Origin: Pycnococcus provasolii
Taxonomy: Eukaryota > Chlorophyta > Pseudoscourfieldiophyceae > Pseudoscourfieldiales > Pycnococcaceae
Reading direction: 5' to 3'
NCBI GenBank assembly: GCA_938743325.2
Contig: OW568863.1
Location: 248,001-312,000, forward strand
Length of the DNA stretch: 64,000 nt
A program made the translations under genes and the position numbers. Below are positions 10,963-21,294 of the stretch, one piece after another. Below the pieces are notes generated by a model that was not told where the DNA came from, did no database searches, and saw only the letters and a list, made by a program, of their open reading frames with translations. Numbering within the stretch: the first letter of the stretch is position 1; each line of letters opens with the position of its first letter.

Positions 10963-12084
10963 ATGCACGCCCACATGCATGCCTTTTGTTTTGCGCACCC
11001 TTCATCTTCCCTTCCTCGAGGGTCCTCTCGTTCGCTAAAGCTTCGCACGAATCCCACGGGACGAGTCGCAACGCACTCGTCGTCTCATCGGCACTTGTGC
11101 AGGACGTCTCAGCGCCCTTCTCTTGCCACTTCAGCTATGGCGGCCGCCGACTTTGCTGGGGACATGCGCCGCGATCTGCTCGTGTGCGGTGGAGGAGGCG
11201 TGCTCGGACGCCTCATCATACAAAAGTGGAAGGACGAATTCCCGCAGGCGAGAATCGTCGCGCAAACCAAGTCGACAAACAACCACGACGAACTGCAAAG
11301 TACTCTCGGATGTGAAACGAGGGTGACGCCAGGCGCGATCGTGACGTCAAACCAAGAAAAGTTCCCCTTCGTCGTTTTCTGCGCGCCGCCGTCCAAGACG
11401 GACGACTATGCCGACGAGGTGGACCGTGCTGGGCAGATGTGGGATGCGACCGGCACTATGCTCTTCACGAGCTCGACAGGCGTTTACGAGGACACAAACG
11501 GAGAGGAGGTTGACGAAGACGGCGACGTCAAAAGCGTGAAGAAAGCTGAAGAACAGGGCGTCGAACTTCCCGAATCTACCAAAAAACTGCTTGGCGCGGA
11601 GTCGAAAACACTTAGACACGGAGGATGCGCGCTGCGACTCAGTGGACTGTACCACAGCTGGCGAGGACCGCACACGTTCTGGATGCAGGCGGGCGAGTCC
11701 AAAACAAATCCAAACGCTGTCGTGAACATGATTCACTACGAGGATGCTGCCAGTCTCGCGGTTGCAATTCTGAAGGGAGACGGCATCAACGGGTACTACA
11801 GAGCGCGCGAATTCGTTGGCGTAGAGGACCAGTCGGCGAGCAGGAAGGACATGATGGATGCCGTCGCGCGATGCGCACGATACGAAGGGAAGGGATGCAC
11901 ATTCACGGGCGACGCGAATGGCAGCGTGGGCAAAATCATGCGCATGAAGAACACCAAGGAAATGGTTGGCGACTTCTGGCAGCCAAAGTACAACAAAGGA
12001 TTCGTTGCATTTATGGACGACGGTGCCAACGACACCTTTGCGGATGCTGGTCCACCTGAGAATGTCGGTCGCGGGCATGGCTAA
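10963..12084 (+). CDS. NAD(P)-binding Rossmann (SDR/epimerase-like) protein, probably plastid-targeted
   Basis: About 373 residues from the ATG at 10963; a second ATG at 10975 is equally possible. The upstream frame has only a TTG and was excluded. The first ~60 residues are rich in Ser, Arg, Thr and His without acids, as in plastid or mitochondrial transit peptides. The mature part starts with a Rossmann strand and Gly-rich loop (LLVCGGGGVLGRLI), then FVVFCAPPS and a MLFTSSTGVYED segment typical of extended SDR/NAD-dependent epimerase-like proteins (YeeZ-like). The substrate is unknown. TGTAA lies shortly after the stop. It converges with the SPOC-protein gene, leaving only 89 bases between stops. 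Confidence 0.8.
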   Translation: MHAHMHAFCFAHPSSSLPRGSSRSLKLRTNPTGRVATHSSSHRHLCRTSQRPSLATSAMAAADFAGDMRRDLLVCGGGGVLGRLIIQKWKDEFPQARIVAQTKSTNNHDELQSTLGCETRVTPGAIVTSNQEKFPFVVFCAPPSKTDDYADEVDRAGQMWDATGTMLFTSSTGVYEDTNGEEVDEDGDVKSVKKAEEQGVELPESTKKLLGAESKTLRHGGCALRLSGLYHSWRGPHTFWMQAGESKTNPNAVVNMIHYEDAASLAVAILKGDGINGYYRAREFVGVEDQSASRKDMMDAVARCARYEGKGCTFTGDANGSVGKIMRMKNTKEMVGDFWQPKYNKGFVAFMDDGANDTFADAGPPENVGRGHG

Positions 12085-12173
12085 AATCAGAAACGAAACG
12101 AAACTGCGAAAAAGACAATCTTTTCTTATTTGTAACAAGAATGATTTTGACAAGAAAAAACAACTGTCTTACA

Positions 12174-14513
12174 CTACGATGGATTTTTGTAATTCAACAA
12201 TTTCGACGCAAGCTCGAGGGTATTCATCAATCGCTGCGCTTGATCATCTTTGCTTTGCGGCGGTGCCATCGAGGTGGGAGGAGGTGCCATTGCACTGCTG
12301 GACGGCGGCGGTGCAGCCGCAGCCAGTCCGGCGGCACCTTCGGGAGGAAGCACCGCAAGCAGGTTGTCTGTACTTGACGGCAGCCCAAGCGCATTCAGCA
12401 CATCCGACGCGGGAGGGAGAATGAAGATGACTCGTTCTTGGTCAGCTCTGCTTTGACCCATTCGCAGTGGTGCGGAGGAAGCCACGCGCACGACGCCGGC
12501 GATGGCGCGCTCCATCAGGCTATACGCAAATGTGCTGTACGCAGAAAGACCGTCGCGGTCCTTCGCCTTGACGTGCATCACGGTTGGAGTCATCGGCGGG
12601 TGGCCTGAATCGCCTCGCCTCCAGCGCTGCAGCAACGTCTCGACGGACGACCAGGGCATGCGTGACGCGCAGTCGAGGCTCAGAAGCGAAGGAGACATCA
12701 CGCTGCGCGCAGCGTGTGGAACGTCGGAAATGAGGACGTCACAGACTAGCTCGCCAGACTTGGTGAGCTTGCCGGTCCATTGACCTTCTTGTGTTGGTTG
12801 GACGACGGTTGGCGGCGGCATGGGCGGCGGCGGCATCGATGGTGCCGGCGGGTACCCTGAAGCTGCTGGCGCAGGTGGCGGCGCCGGCGCCGCAGGCGCC
12901 GCGGCATATGGTGGCCGAGCATGCATCGGCGGTGGCATGCCGTGAGGAGGTCCACCAACGTTCGATGGCGTCATGTGATGCGCCGCCGGTGGTTGGTGTG
13001 GTGCATACGTTGCTGGTGGCGGATGTCCACCGCCATGCGGAGGAGGATGCATCCCGCCGTGCTGCATCGGTGGCATGTGGAGTGACGGCGGCGGTGGGCC
13101 GCCATGAGGCATGCCGTGCGGTGGTGGTGGACCACCCATACGCTGCTGACCATGGTGCATCTGCTGCTGCTTCTGCGGTGGCTGGAGGTCGTGGAGGTCC
13201 GCCTCGTTCGTTTTCGAAAACTCTATCCTGATCTTCGGGTCGTTGAAGAGTGGGTATCGACGGAAAGCTCGCAGCGCCTCTTCGGCGCACTTTGTGTCAG
13301 CGAAGTGCACGAAAGCGACGCTCTTTCCCGAGAGCGTGCGAATGAGGCGGATCGGGCCGAACGAACTCATCGCCGCGCTAAGTTCCTGCTCTGTCGCGCA
13401 CCTACCAAATGGGAACATGACGTACAGAACGGGACTGGGAGGTGCCTTGAGGACGCCTCCCTTTCCTCCACCGCCGCCGCCGTCGTCGCGCTGTCTCTTC
13501 GATCCAGCTAGGTGTGTGTTTGCCGGCGTGAAGGTGTTGGCGGCGTCACCAGGTCGTATGAGGTTCGCGCGCTCCATGGGCTCCTCGCGCGCGTACTGCA
13601 CGATAAAGTCAAACTCTCCCTGCTGCAGGCTAACTTTCGTCGTTTTCGCCTTGACCAACAGTTCCTTGGCGTCTTCGAGGCGCTTGAGGACCACCACAGC
13701 TCGGAGTGTCCAAGGTGGCTCCTCGGTAGGCGCTCCAGGACCTTTGCACGGGACGAGCACCGGCTGGCGGTTTTTGCAGACTGGCGCAGCCACTTCGCAG
13801 TACTCCACCGCACCTTTTCCCAGTCCAAACTGGTCTTCGAGAATGGTGACGAGTCGTGGTGCGTTGGTTTCGGAAACAGGGAAGGAGTCGCACGCGACGG
13901 TCACCTGGCGGAGAGGGTGCTCACCCTTGGCAAACTCCACCTTGAGTCTCTGCGGGTCACCTACACGTCCAATGTCCAGACCGTCCATCTCTCCGATTCC
14001 TCGACCGGCACGCTATGTGTGTATAACAATAAGAGCAAAAAAGGAAAAAGAGGTAGTGGTGTAGGGTGTGTATATATATATGTGTGTGTATGTTTTTTCG
14101 TGTGTGTGTTGATGATGATCGTGGTTAGCGCGTGCAGCAAGCTCACTTTTGTATTTTGGTTTTTGTTTCAGGGAGATGTGGATTTTGGGCAACAGAGATG
14201 GATTCGATTCGTGCGAGGGCGTACGGTACGTTCCTCCCCAACAGTACAGTACGGTGTAAACGTGGAGGAAAATCCCTCCACCTAAGTAACGACGTAAAGG
14301 GCAGACCGAACAAAGACATACCGTGGCAGCGACAAAGCAGAAAGGTTTATCTCTCACAGCACATATGTCCATGACGGAAGCTTCTCCACTAAGTTTGAAG
14401 AGTTCACGGAGTTGCGTTAGGTTGGCGCGTCGTCCGGCGTTGCCTATGAACATGACTGTGACAGGAGTTGACACTGCTGAGAAAGACACTAAAGTTGACA
14501 CGGACGGGTCCAT
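12174..14513 (-). CDS. RRM and SPOC domain RNA-binding protein (FPA/SPEN-like)
   Basis: Exon 1 is 14322-14513 (ATG at 14513), donor GTATGT; exon 2 is 12174-14012, acceptor CACATAG. Both are phase 0 and the junction falls inside RRM1 (KPFCFVAAT joined to RAGRGIGEMDG), giving about 676 residues. RRM1 spans roughly 17-95 and a further RRM lies near SPVLYVMFPFGRCATEQEL to KIRIEFSKTNEAD. A Pro/His/Gly/Met-rich linker follows, then a SPOC domain at about 473-620 (GQWTGKLTKSGELVCDVLI). The RRM plus C-terminal SPOC layout is that of plant FPA and animal SPEN/RBM15, which act in RNA 3'-end processing, m6A writing or transcriptional repression. The specific role here is inferred. TGTAA overlaps the stop region. 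Confidence 0.88.
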
Positions 14514-14623
14514 GATACGTGTATATGACGCCACGAAAGGAAATAATGACGAGGCAGGATGCCGGCGGCTTCGGTGGGTGGCAGCGCAAAGCAAAGCAAA
14601 GCAGGGTGAACTCCTCCCCCAGT

Positions 14624-14673
14624 CCCCCCCCCCCAACCTGGAGGGACCGGCCGACCTGGTAGGGGGGGGGGGG
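14624..14673. repeat. C11/G12 inverted homopolymer pair
   Basis: An uninterrupted C tract and G tract lie 27 bases apart in inverted orientation, with AACCTGG and CCGACCTGG nearby extending possible pairing. It could form a strong hairpin or a G-quadruplex. Confidence 0.7.
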
Positions 14674-14753
14674 CACCCGGGGATTCGGGGAAGTCCAAGG
14701 GGGACCGGATTAAAGACGGCACGCAGGCAGACTGACTGACAAAGGAAAGGGAT

Positions 14754-14850
14754 AACCTAACCCTAATCGGGGAAGAAAAAACCTCCTACCCTTACCGGGT
14801 GAGGGAAACCCCGAACCTCTACGGATAACCCTAACCCTAATCGGCTAATC
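14754..14850. repeat. Interstitial telomere-like CCCTAA blocks
   Basis: Two copies of AACCCTAATCGG-type sequence, each beginning with CCTAACCCTAA, are spaced about 75 bases apart. Similar (TTAGGG)2-3 tracts occur near 350, at 16391-16405 and at 46303-46347. Confidence 0.6.
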
Positions 14851-15544
14851 CCCTTCGGCCTTCGTTCGGCCCTTCCCGTGTTTTCCACACAGGTTTGAAG
14901 GAACGCGCCACTGCCTGGAGGTGGTGGTAGTGGTGTGTGTAGTTGTTGTTCTCGTAGTGTCCCCCCGGGACCGGTGTCACCCTCAGACGCCATTGTTGTT
15001 GGTCGTATGAAAGTAAGTAAAAGTCAAGAATGACGTTACAAAGAAGGTGAAAGTAAAGCGCGCGCCGCCAGCGCGCCTGTTGTAGGTAGAAGACCTTAAG
15101 GTGAAGAAAGTGCTTAAGGTAAAAAGGTTTGTTACTAGAATGAAAGTAAAAGGCAGAGGTAGGGAAGAGGAGAAGGCCTAGGAGGCCTCCAAGAAGACTA
15201 GGGAGCAAAGCATGAGTGTCCATGCTTTGAACCATGAGCCATTCAAAAGAGTGGAGAAAAGGAACGGAAAGAATGTCGACATGTATGTGCAATCCATGCT
15301 TTGCAACTTATAACCATAAAATATAACCATGAAGAAAGTCACGTGATCTAGGAGACGATCACGTGATGTGCCAAAACAAACTATAACGAGACCAAATAAC
15401 CAAACCAAAAGATATCATCCAAGAACCTTATCAACAAAGATATCAACAAAGGTCTTGACTGATTCGCCGTCACGCGACATGCTGTGGTGGTGAACGTGGT
15501 GTGTGGGTGTGTGTGCACGGCGTTGAGGTGCGCCGTCACTACTC

Positions 15545-16219
15545 CTACCGTGTGTGTTGTGTAACGACAGACGATATTGAAAAGGAGAATGAAGTTACAA
15601 AGTAGATGCTTCGTGGGCTTTCGCGCAGATCACGCGCGACGAGTTTGAGTTTTGTCGCCACACGGCCATTGGCGTAGGCTCTTCCGTGTTTATCGTATGT
15701 AGATGACGGTTTGATGCCGTGCCAAGTCCGTGGATGTAGTCTGGTGACGAACGCATTGATGTCGCGAACGTGGTGATCGTCGAGTGCGTCAAATAGCATG
15801 GTGCAGTGTACTTGCATGCGTTTTGTCGCTGATTCGGATTCAAGATTGGCTGCTGTGGCGATGAGTCGATCTCGGGTGATGTCATTGCTGGTGAAATCGC
15901 ACGTGACGGTGTCCATGCGATTGCGAATGTCGATGACGACGCTGTCTGAGAGCCCTGGGTGTTCTTCTTCAAGTCCATTCTTGGTGAGGATGTTGACGTT
16001 CAGATTCGGAACGTAGAATCCCGATGTGGTGATTGATTTCCAGGTATCATCTGTCAATTGCACTTTGAATCGGATAAATCCTTCTTGGGCATTGGTTACG
16101 CATGCGTCTGGGTTGACTCCATGGATTCGGGCATTGGACGGTTTTAGTGATCCTGGGATCACCACCCAGGGGCAACAAAATAGATTCGGGGGGTCTGCGA
16201 GCTCCAATCCCACAATCAA
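15545..16219 (-). pseudogene. Possible Ty1/Copia-type polyprotein fragment
   Basis: An open frame of 224 codons without an ATG start (the nominal start is TTG). The stretch SITTSGFYVPNLNVNILTK resembles the YVPxLxxNLLS motif that follows the protease in Copia-type Gag-Pol, preceded by a plausible beta-rich protease-like segment (CVTNAQEGFIRFKVQLTD). The rest is not recognisable, and no integrase, reverse transcriptase or LTR is visible nearby. It could instead be an unrelated degraded ORF. The call rests on a short motif only. Confidence 0.3.
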
Positions 16220-16390
16220 ACCCCCAATCCAAATCTCTCACTCGCTCAGGTCTTGTCCAAGTATAAAACCAAACCATGTATGGCCCAATCTCAGGACGGT
16301 AGAGACACCGTTCAAGAGTGGGTCCATAAACAAAAAGAAAGAAACCAAGAAAAGAAAAGGAAAGAAAACCCAAAGAAACCAAAGAAAAGA

Positions 16391-16406
16391 GTTAGGGTTA
16401 GGGTTA
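16391..16406. repeat. Interstitial (TTAGGG)2-3 tract
   Basis: GTTAGGGTTAGGGTTA sits between an A/G-rich run (16322-16388) and a GGGGTTT-bearing segment. It is far from a chromosome end as far as the window shows. Confidence 0.7.
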
Positions 16407-16552
16407 ACCGTAACATACTCCCCATCCGCCTTAAATACACCACGTCCTGAAACTCAAGACGTAAAACCAAACAAACCGAATCTCCAGTGGGGGTTTCACC
16501 AGAACAACAAACCCCCAATCGGTATTTATCAAGGTTCCCCTACTTGATGCAG

Positions 16553-16905
16553 GTGCAGCTCGCCGCCGCGGACGTCATCGTGTTGAATAAGATGGACAGG
16601 GGTTCCAGGGATGAGATCCCCGGGGGACCCTTCGTGACAGCGAGGAACTTCGCTTCGAGGAGGGGTGCGAGCAGTGGCGGAAGCGTGAGGATGAAGCCTG
16701 GGCAAAACTGCCAATCAAGCTGTTCCTGTTCAGCCTTCTCTTCATACTGCTCTTCCCGCCGTTCCCGATTGCGGTGGCATTGTATGGCATCTTCCGCGAG
16801 CTTCCAAAGTACAAGGAGGTGAGAAAACAGGCGATGGCATGGCGGATAAAGAATGTGGACCACTATAGGAGAAGAATGTGGACCTACGAGGAGGAGGACC
16901 ACTGA
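16553..16905 (+). pseudogene. Composite of captured gene pieces: CobW-like G4 motif plus membrane-protein C-terminus
   Basis: Directly after a splice-acceptor-like TTGATGCAG, frame 16553 reads VQLAAADVIVLNKMDRGSR, which resembles the G4 region (Q-x-ADxIVLNKxD) of CobW/COG0523 metallochaperone GTPases. About 60 bases later a different frame (16615-16905) opens and encodes about 96 codons ending in a clear membrane-protein tail: IKLFLFSLLFILLFPPFPIA, then a charged end (MAWRIKNVDHYRRRMW) and a stop. Neither piece has a start or the rest of its gene. This looks like two exon fragments placed together, or a heavily deleted gene. Confidence 0.45.
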
Positions 16906-17026
16906 CACACTGACTACGCACGCGCCTGATGATTTCCGTACTTTGGATAGCAATAGAGAACAACAGTAAATAAAGATAATAAAGTATTTATTTCATTTAT
17001 CATATAATAGGTATGAGAAAATATTG

Positions 17027-17992
17027 TCACGTGGTGGTGGTGGTGGTCTTCGCTGTCTTCGCCGCCGCCGCCGCCGCCGCCGGAGCGGCTGCTGGCACGA
17101 TCACACGAAGTTCGTGGAATTCTGACCAGTGCCTGCCTTTTGCAGTGTGCGCATGCACGAGTGCATCCTTGATTGCCCATCGCGCGCGACGTCTCGTGCG
17201 CCTGATCGACACGTTGCTGCGAGCCAGGCACGCGTCACTGCCGTAGCTTGGATGAGCCATTTCGCGGAAGCGCAGGTTCGCGGGTGATTTGCGTCCGCCC
17301 ACCGCGGCGCCTCCGTGCACGCCTCTCCCGGCGCCAGACTTCGACCTCGCCTCTGTGACAAAGGCGCGAAGCTGCGTCTCGTTCTGGAACGACGCAGCCT
17401 TGGAATGTCCGAGCACGCGCCACTGCGGAAGCTGTTTGCGTCCACGGCAAAGTGCCGCGTTGCTTGCGAGGCCGCAGTCGACGTAAATCGACGCGAAGTG
17501 CCTTTTCAGCTTACGCGCCGCCCTTGTGTTATTGCTCGCTCCTAGCGTTTGGTAGAGCAGGAGTTTTTGACCTGCGCACTGCTCGCACCCGGGTATGCCG
17601 AATAGCCTTGCTCGTCCACGCATCAGCTCGAAGCCGGTAGGTAAAAGTCCATCCTGTTCAGAGAAATCTTTTTTACGAAGCATGTGAGCTAGTCCTCTTC
17701 TTCTGTTATTATTGTTTTGGTTTTGTGCTGGTGTTGTTGTTGTTGTTGTTGTTGTTGTTGTGTCTGCTGCTGTGTTGTTGCTGTCGTTGGTGGTGGTGGA
17801 TGATGTGGATGTTGCTATTTGTGCAAGGTCGTTCACGCGTTTGTGTTTGGCGGCTTGATGTTTCGAAGCGTGAGGCAGCCTACCGGTACGGGCGTCATAG
17901 GGTGTGTGTTTGTCTTCGAAAGGAAGGCTGCTGCTGCCCTGGAGAGCGTTTGTGAACGCGCTCAGCACCGAAAGGCCTCGGCCGAAAGGCAT
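17027..17992 (-). CDS. Putative thioredoxin-fold protein with low-complexity N-terminal half
   Basis: From the ATG at 17992 (MPFGRGLSVLSAF) the frame gives about 321 residues. After a Thr/Asn-rich region (about ten consecutive Thr from a GTT repeat), residues near 150-230 read RLFGIPGCEQCAGQKLLL, then FASIYVDCGLASNAALC and PQWRVLG. A CxxC at the end of a strand, followed by YVDC and a PxW-like turn, resembles thioredoxin/glutaredoxin or the Trx-like tail of VKOR proteins. The C-terminus is basic, then Ala/Thr-rich. It lies in a transposon-like, gene-poor stretch, so a decaying or captured gene is possible. No intron is evident. Family identity is uncertain. Confidence 0.5.
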   Translation of the reverse strand: MPFGRGLSVLSAFTNALQGSSSLPFEDKHTPYDARTGRLPHASKHQAAKHKRVNDLAQIATSTSSTTTNDSNNTAADTTTTTTTTTTPAQNQNNNNRRRGLAHMLRKKDFSEQDGLLPTGFELMRGRARLFGIPGCEQCAGQKLLLYQTLGASNNTRAARKLKRHFASIYVDCGLASNAALCRGRKQLPQWRVLGHSKAASFQNETQLRAFVTEARSKSGAGRGVHGGAAVGGRKSPANLRFREMAHPSYGSDACLARSNVSIRRTRRRARWAIKDALVHAHTAKGRHWSEFHELRVIVPAAAPAAAAAAAKTAKTTTTTT

Positions 17993-18894
17993 GGTGACCC
18001 CCTGGGGTGTGAGGTGTTGCACCCGAAACACGATCGTCGCGCCGACACGATCTGGAGTACAATGGACAATACAGTACTGGACGTTGAAAGGAGGTGAGGT
18101 GAGGTGTGGTGTGTGCGAGACCCGCAACCAGCCAGCAGCCAGCTTACAGTAGACGAACGAGTCACTCGTCAGTTGCACTATCGTAGGAGTCAGTTGTAAA
18201 TACCGGGTGGAGTTAACAAAAACCATCATGGGACGAATGATCACGTCGACGGATCTGTCCCTTTATTACCTACCTTAGGAAGGGATGGCAATCGCAATCA
18301 TGGCAATCACCACCTGAATGGCCTGATGCCTGACCACCACCACTAGGCCTTCCTAGTACTACTGACATTGTGATGACTGACCACTTGCCCAGTGACCACA
18401 ACAGGCCAGTGGCAACCACCACCACCCCCGAGGCGGCCAGGCACCAGAAGGAAGGATGGAAGAGGAAACTTTAACTACCGGGTACAAGACGGGAGCTGTC
18501 AGGTTGAAAAGTACCAACCAGAACTACTGAAATACCAACCCCTCCCCCGCGGGAGCCCGGGAGCCTTTCCCTTCTCTCCCCGACTGATCTCCCCGACTGA
18601 ACTCCCCGACTGAACTCCCCGACTTCTCTCCCCGACTGTATGCCTGGTGCTTGCTCTGATCTCACCCGCCTGACCTTTCCTTTTGTAATTTTGTTTTCTC
18701 TCCTATCTATCCCCTACGAGGTGGCTTCCTGAATGCCCGAGTGTGTGTGTGTCTGTTAACCTCCTCATTGGACCCGATTATTTCGAGTCGAGTTCGTCTC
18801 GAGAGTAACCCCCGCACCGGGCTTTTATCGGGGAGTCTCTGTCTGACGCGTTGGCATATTCCTCCCAAGGGTTGTTCATTCCCACTCCACTCTT
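17993..18894. other. Intergenic with CTCCCCGACTG minisatellite
   Basis: About five copies of a 14-base unit containing CTCCCCGACTG lie at about 18578-18640. The rest is unremarkable; it holds the promoters of both the Trx-like gene (minus) and the sorting nexin (plus). Confidence 0.55.
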
Positions 18895-20685
18895 ATGGCG
18901 TCCTCCTCAGGTTCACCGAGTTTGGTCCCCCCCCCTTCGTACGACGACGCCATGGCCTCCTCCACCCTTTTGGAATCCCCTGAGTCTGAATCTGCTGCTT
19001 CTGCTGGTGGTGCTTCTGCTGCTGCTGCCGCCTCGTCGTCAGCCCTGGATGCGGCAGAAGAAAACGCCGTGCTGGAATCCATGGTGCTCAACAACCACGC
19101 GGATGACCTCGCACTCATGCCCACAGCCGCATCGTCAGCGGCAACCACGCCGTCAGGACTCGTATCCACACGAAGTCCCAACGCGGGCGCACTCACGACG
19201 CCGCCACCCGTATCCGTCGCGGTCACTGACCCTGTCGTCGACGAAACCAAGAAAACCGCACTGGGAACGGGCGCGTTCGTCACCTATTTAATCTCAACGG
19301 CAGGAGAAGGCGTGCCAGCGCGAGCGCTCGCCCTGCACGGGGCGGCGCAAGCCGAGACGGGCGACACGGAACAAAACGGTGCGGTGCAGCTCAAGGTGAG
19401 GCGAAGATTCAGGGACATCGTCACGCTCGCGGACGTGCTTGCAAAAACACTGCGCGGCTTCGCCGTGCCGCCGAGACCGGAGAAGGCGGCGGTCGAGGGC
19501 AGGTTTGGCGTCACAAGCAGGCAGTTCGCTGAGGAGAGGCGCAGGGACATCGAGGCGTACGTCAGGAGGCTCGTCAGGCACCCCGCAGCTGGCTCGGAGA
19601 CGTCCGTCGTGTGGGCGTTCCTCAGCGTGCGGAGCGCGGAGCTTGAGAAGGATCCGCAGTGGCGAAAAAGCGTTCTGCTCATGGAGGATGTCTTCCTGCG
19701 CGGCGGGGGTGCGCAGCAGCAGGAGCTCGACGCGCAGGAGGCGGCTGAACAACTCAGCCGAAGCATGCAGGCACTGCCGCCGCCCCCAAAGCAGGGCTTC
19801 GGCGCGCGGCTGATGGGCGCAGCTGCAAGGCTCGGCGAGAGTGCGCGCAACGCGATCTCCCGAGGCAGTTTCACCCCCGGAGCTGCGGGAGACGTACCTG
19901 GTGCACCCGCTCCTCGGACGGAGGATGCGACACACAACGAGCGCATCAAGGATCTTGCAAACGTCGAGCGCCAGCTCGGACTGGCTTCCGCGTGCGCGGA
20001 GCGGTACCTGCGAAGTTTGGAGGAGTCGAGCAGCAGCTCGGGCGACTTTGGCCTCAGCATGCTTCGGCTGGGAAAACTTGAGGAGACGTGCGCGTCGAAG
20101 AGCGGGAGGTACACGGACGTTTCCGTGCCGCTTCGACGGCATGCCGAGGACTGCCGCCGCGCGGGATCCGCGTCGGTGCGAAGCTCTCGCGTGCAGCGGT
20201 ACGCCTCTGATCAGTGCGCCATTGCGCTCGGCGCACTTCACGAGCACCTCCTGCTGTGCCCATCGATGCGGTCAGCCTTCCAGCACCGCAGCGAGGCGAT
20301 CGCCGCAAACGATTCCGCACTTATGGACCGCACGATCGCGAAGCGCAAGCTCGAGTCCTTCGAAAATGAGGGTGCTGGCCCGGCCGGCGCGTCGACGGCA
20401 CTCAGCGGCCCGAGCCACGGCTCGTTCGAGGCGGCTGGCCGCGCGACGAAGCAGGTGGCCCTAAGCAACAGCGTCGACGTCTCGGAGCGCACGGTGACCG
20501 CAACGAACGCGGCTCTGGACGTGATGACGGCGCGAAACGACGAGGAGTGGTCGAGGTGGCAGGCGGAGCGAAGCTCGGCAATGTGCCGAATGCTGTGGAT
20601 GCTTGCACGCGTGCACGCCGAGACGGCTGAGCGTAGCTTCCGCGTGTGGCTCGGCGCTGCTGAGGAGCTGAAGGAGGAGGAGTGA
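18895..20685 (+). CDS. Sorting nexin (PX domain plus BAR-like C-terminus)
   Basis: Single exon, 596 residues, ATG at 18895. A Ser/Ala-rich N-terminus of about 120 residues is followed by a PX domain at about 120-245 (VRRRFRDIVTLADVL, PPRPEKAAVEGRFG, FAEERRRDIEAYVRRLVRHP). The basic RRF strand and the Pro-rich loop match phosphoinositide-binding PX domains of SNX1/SNX2/Vps5. The remaining 350 residues are helical and charged (ANVERQLGLASACAERYLRS, TIAKRKLESFENE), consistent with a BAR domain. Such proteins form the membrane-bending part of retromer on endosomes. The coding region ends in GAG codons that run directly into a GTGA repeat at 20685-20705. Confidence 0.87.
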   Translation: MASSSGSPSLVPPPSYDDAMASSTLLESPESESAASAGGASAAAAASSSALDAAEENAVLESMVLNNHADDLALMPTAASSAATTPSGLVSTRSPNAGALTTPPPVSVAVTDPVVDETKKTALGTGAFVTYLISTAGEGVPARALALHGAAQAETGDTEQNGAVQLKVRRRFRDIVTLADVLAKTLRGFAVPPRPEKAAVEGRFGVTSRQFAEERRRDIEAYVRRLVRHPAAGSETSVVWAFLSVRSAELEKDPQWRKSVLLMEDVFLRGGGAQQQELDAQEAAEQLSRSMQALPPPPKQGFGARLMGAAARLGESARNAISRGSFTPGAAGDVPGAPAPRTEDATHNERIKDLANVERQLGLASACAERYLRSLEESSSSSGDFGLSMLRLGKLEETCASKSGRYTDVSVPLRRHAEDCRRAGSASVRSSRVQRYASDQCAIALGALHEHLLLCPSMRSAFQHRSEAIAANDSALMDRTIAKRKLESFENEGAGPAGASTALSGPSHGSFEAAGRATKQVALSNSVDVSERTVTATNAALDVMTARNDEEWSRWQAERSSAMCRMLWMLARVHAETAERSFRVWLGAAEELKEEE

Positions 20686-21294
20686 GTGAGTGAGTGAGTG
20701 AGTAGTCTATTGATAGTGAGTGATTGGCAGCACGAGCGAGTTATTCTTGTGCTGCTTGTAGTGTATGGACGTTCGGAGTTGTGTTGGACGTTTTCGGAGT
20801 GTTGGTGTTTTTTTTAACTAAAGTAAATAGGGGCCGCTTAAGTTACCTTCTTTTTCTTCTTCTTCTTCTTCTTCTTCTCTTCTTTACTAAATGAAGGTAC
20901 TGTAGGTGTCAACTAGAGGCCTGTGGCAGACTGGCAGGCGCGCTCATGAGCTCCTTCATCCATTCATCCATTCATGAGCTTTGGCCGGTCATGCGTGCTC
21001 GATGTGGATTCAGGTTACTGTACTGTACAGTGGATTCAGTACAGTACTATCGTAGTCAAGAGAAGGCAAGTAGCTCGTGCAGGTCATGGATGTGTCGGCC
21101 TTATCATTCAGACGGTCATGGAGGTGGTCAAGAATGAGCGAGCCGGTTGGGTTCTCTTTGGCGACGTGTTGTTGGATCATCAAGCAGCTGTCGCCGAACG
21201 TCCTTCCCGCACGCCGTCGCTTCGCAGTAACACGTCGCTTCGCATAATCATCGCCGCATCGCTCCAGGTGAGCTCGGCGTGGTCGCGTCTGCCA
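20686..21294. other. Intergenic/5' region with microsatellites
   Basis: It contains (GTGA)n at about 20685-20705, (TTC)n at about 20850-20880 and a CATTCATC repeat at about 20957-20974. An in-frame ATG at 20974 would extend the next gene by 107 residues, but that extension has no domain and looks like untranslated sequence. Confidence 0.5.

Larger units (their letters stand above)
14514..15544. other. Gene-poor region with telomere-like and G/C-run structure
   Basis: No convincing gene. It contains an 11-C run (14624-14634) opposite a 12-G run (14662-14673) able to form a long stem, two telomere-like blocks reading CCTAACCCTAATCGG at about 14756-14850, and paired CACGTGAT sites near 15342-15368. 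Minus-strand frames at 14837-15408 are hydrophobic but have no family resemblance. Confidence 0.55.

Noticed and set aside
20974-21294. N-terminal extension of the TIR-like protein from ATG 20974
   Set aside because: The extra 107 residues lack any domain and overlap CATTCATC repeats; the ATG at 21295 sits right before the EF-hand.
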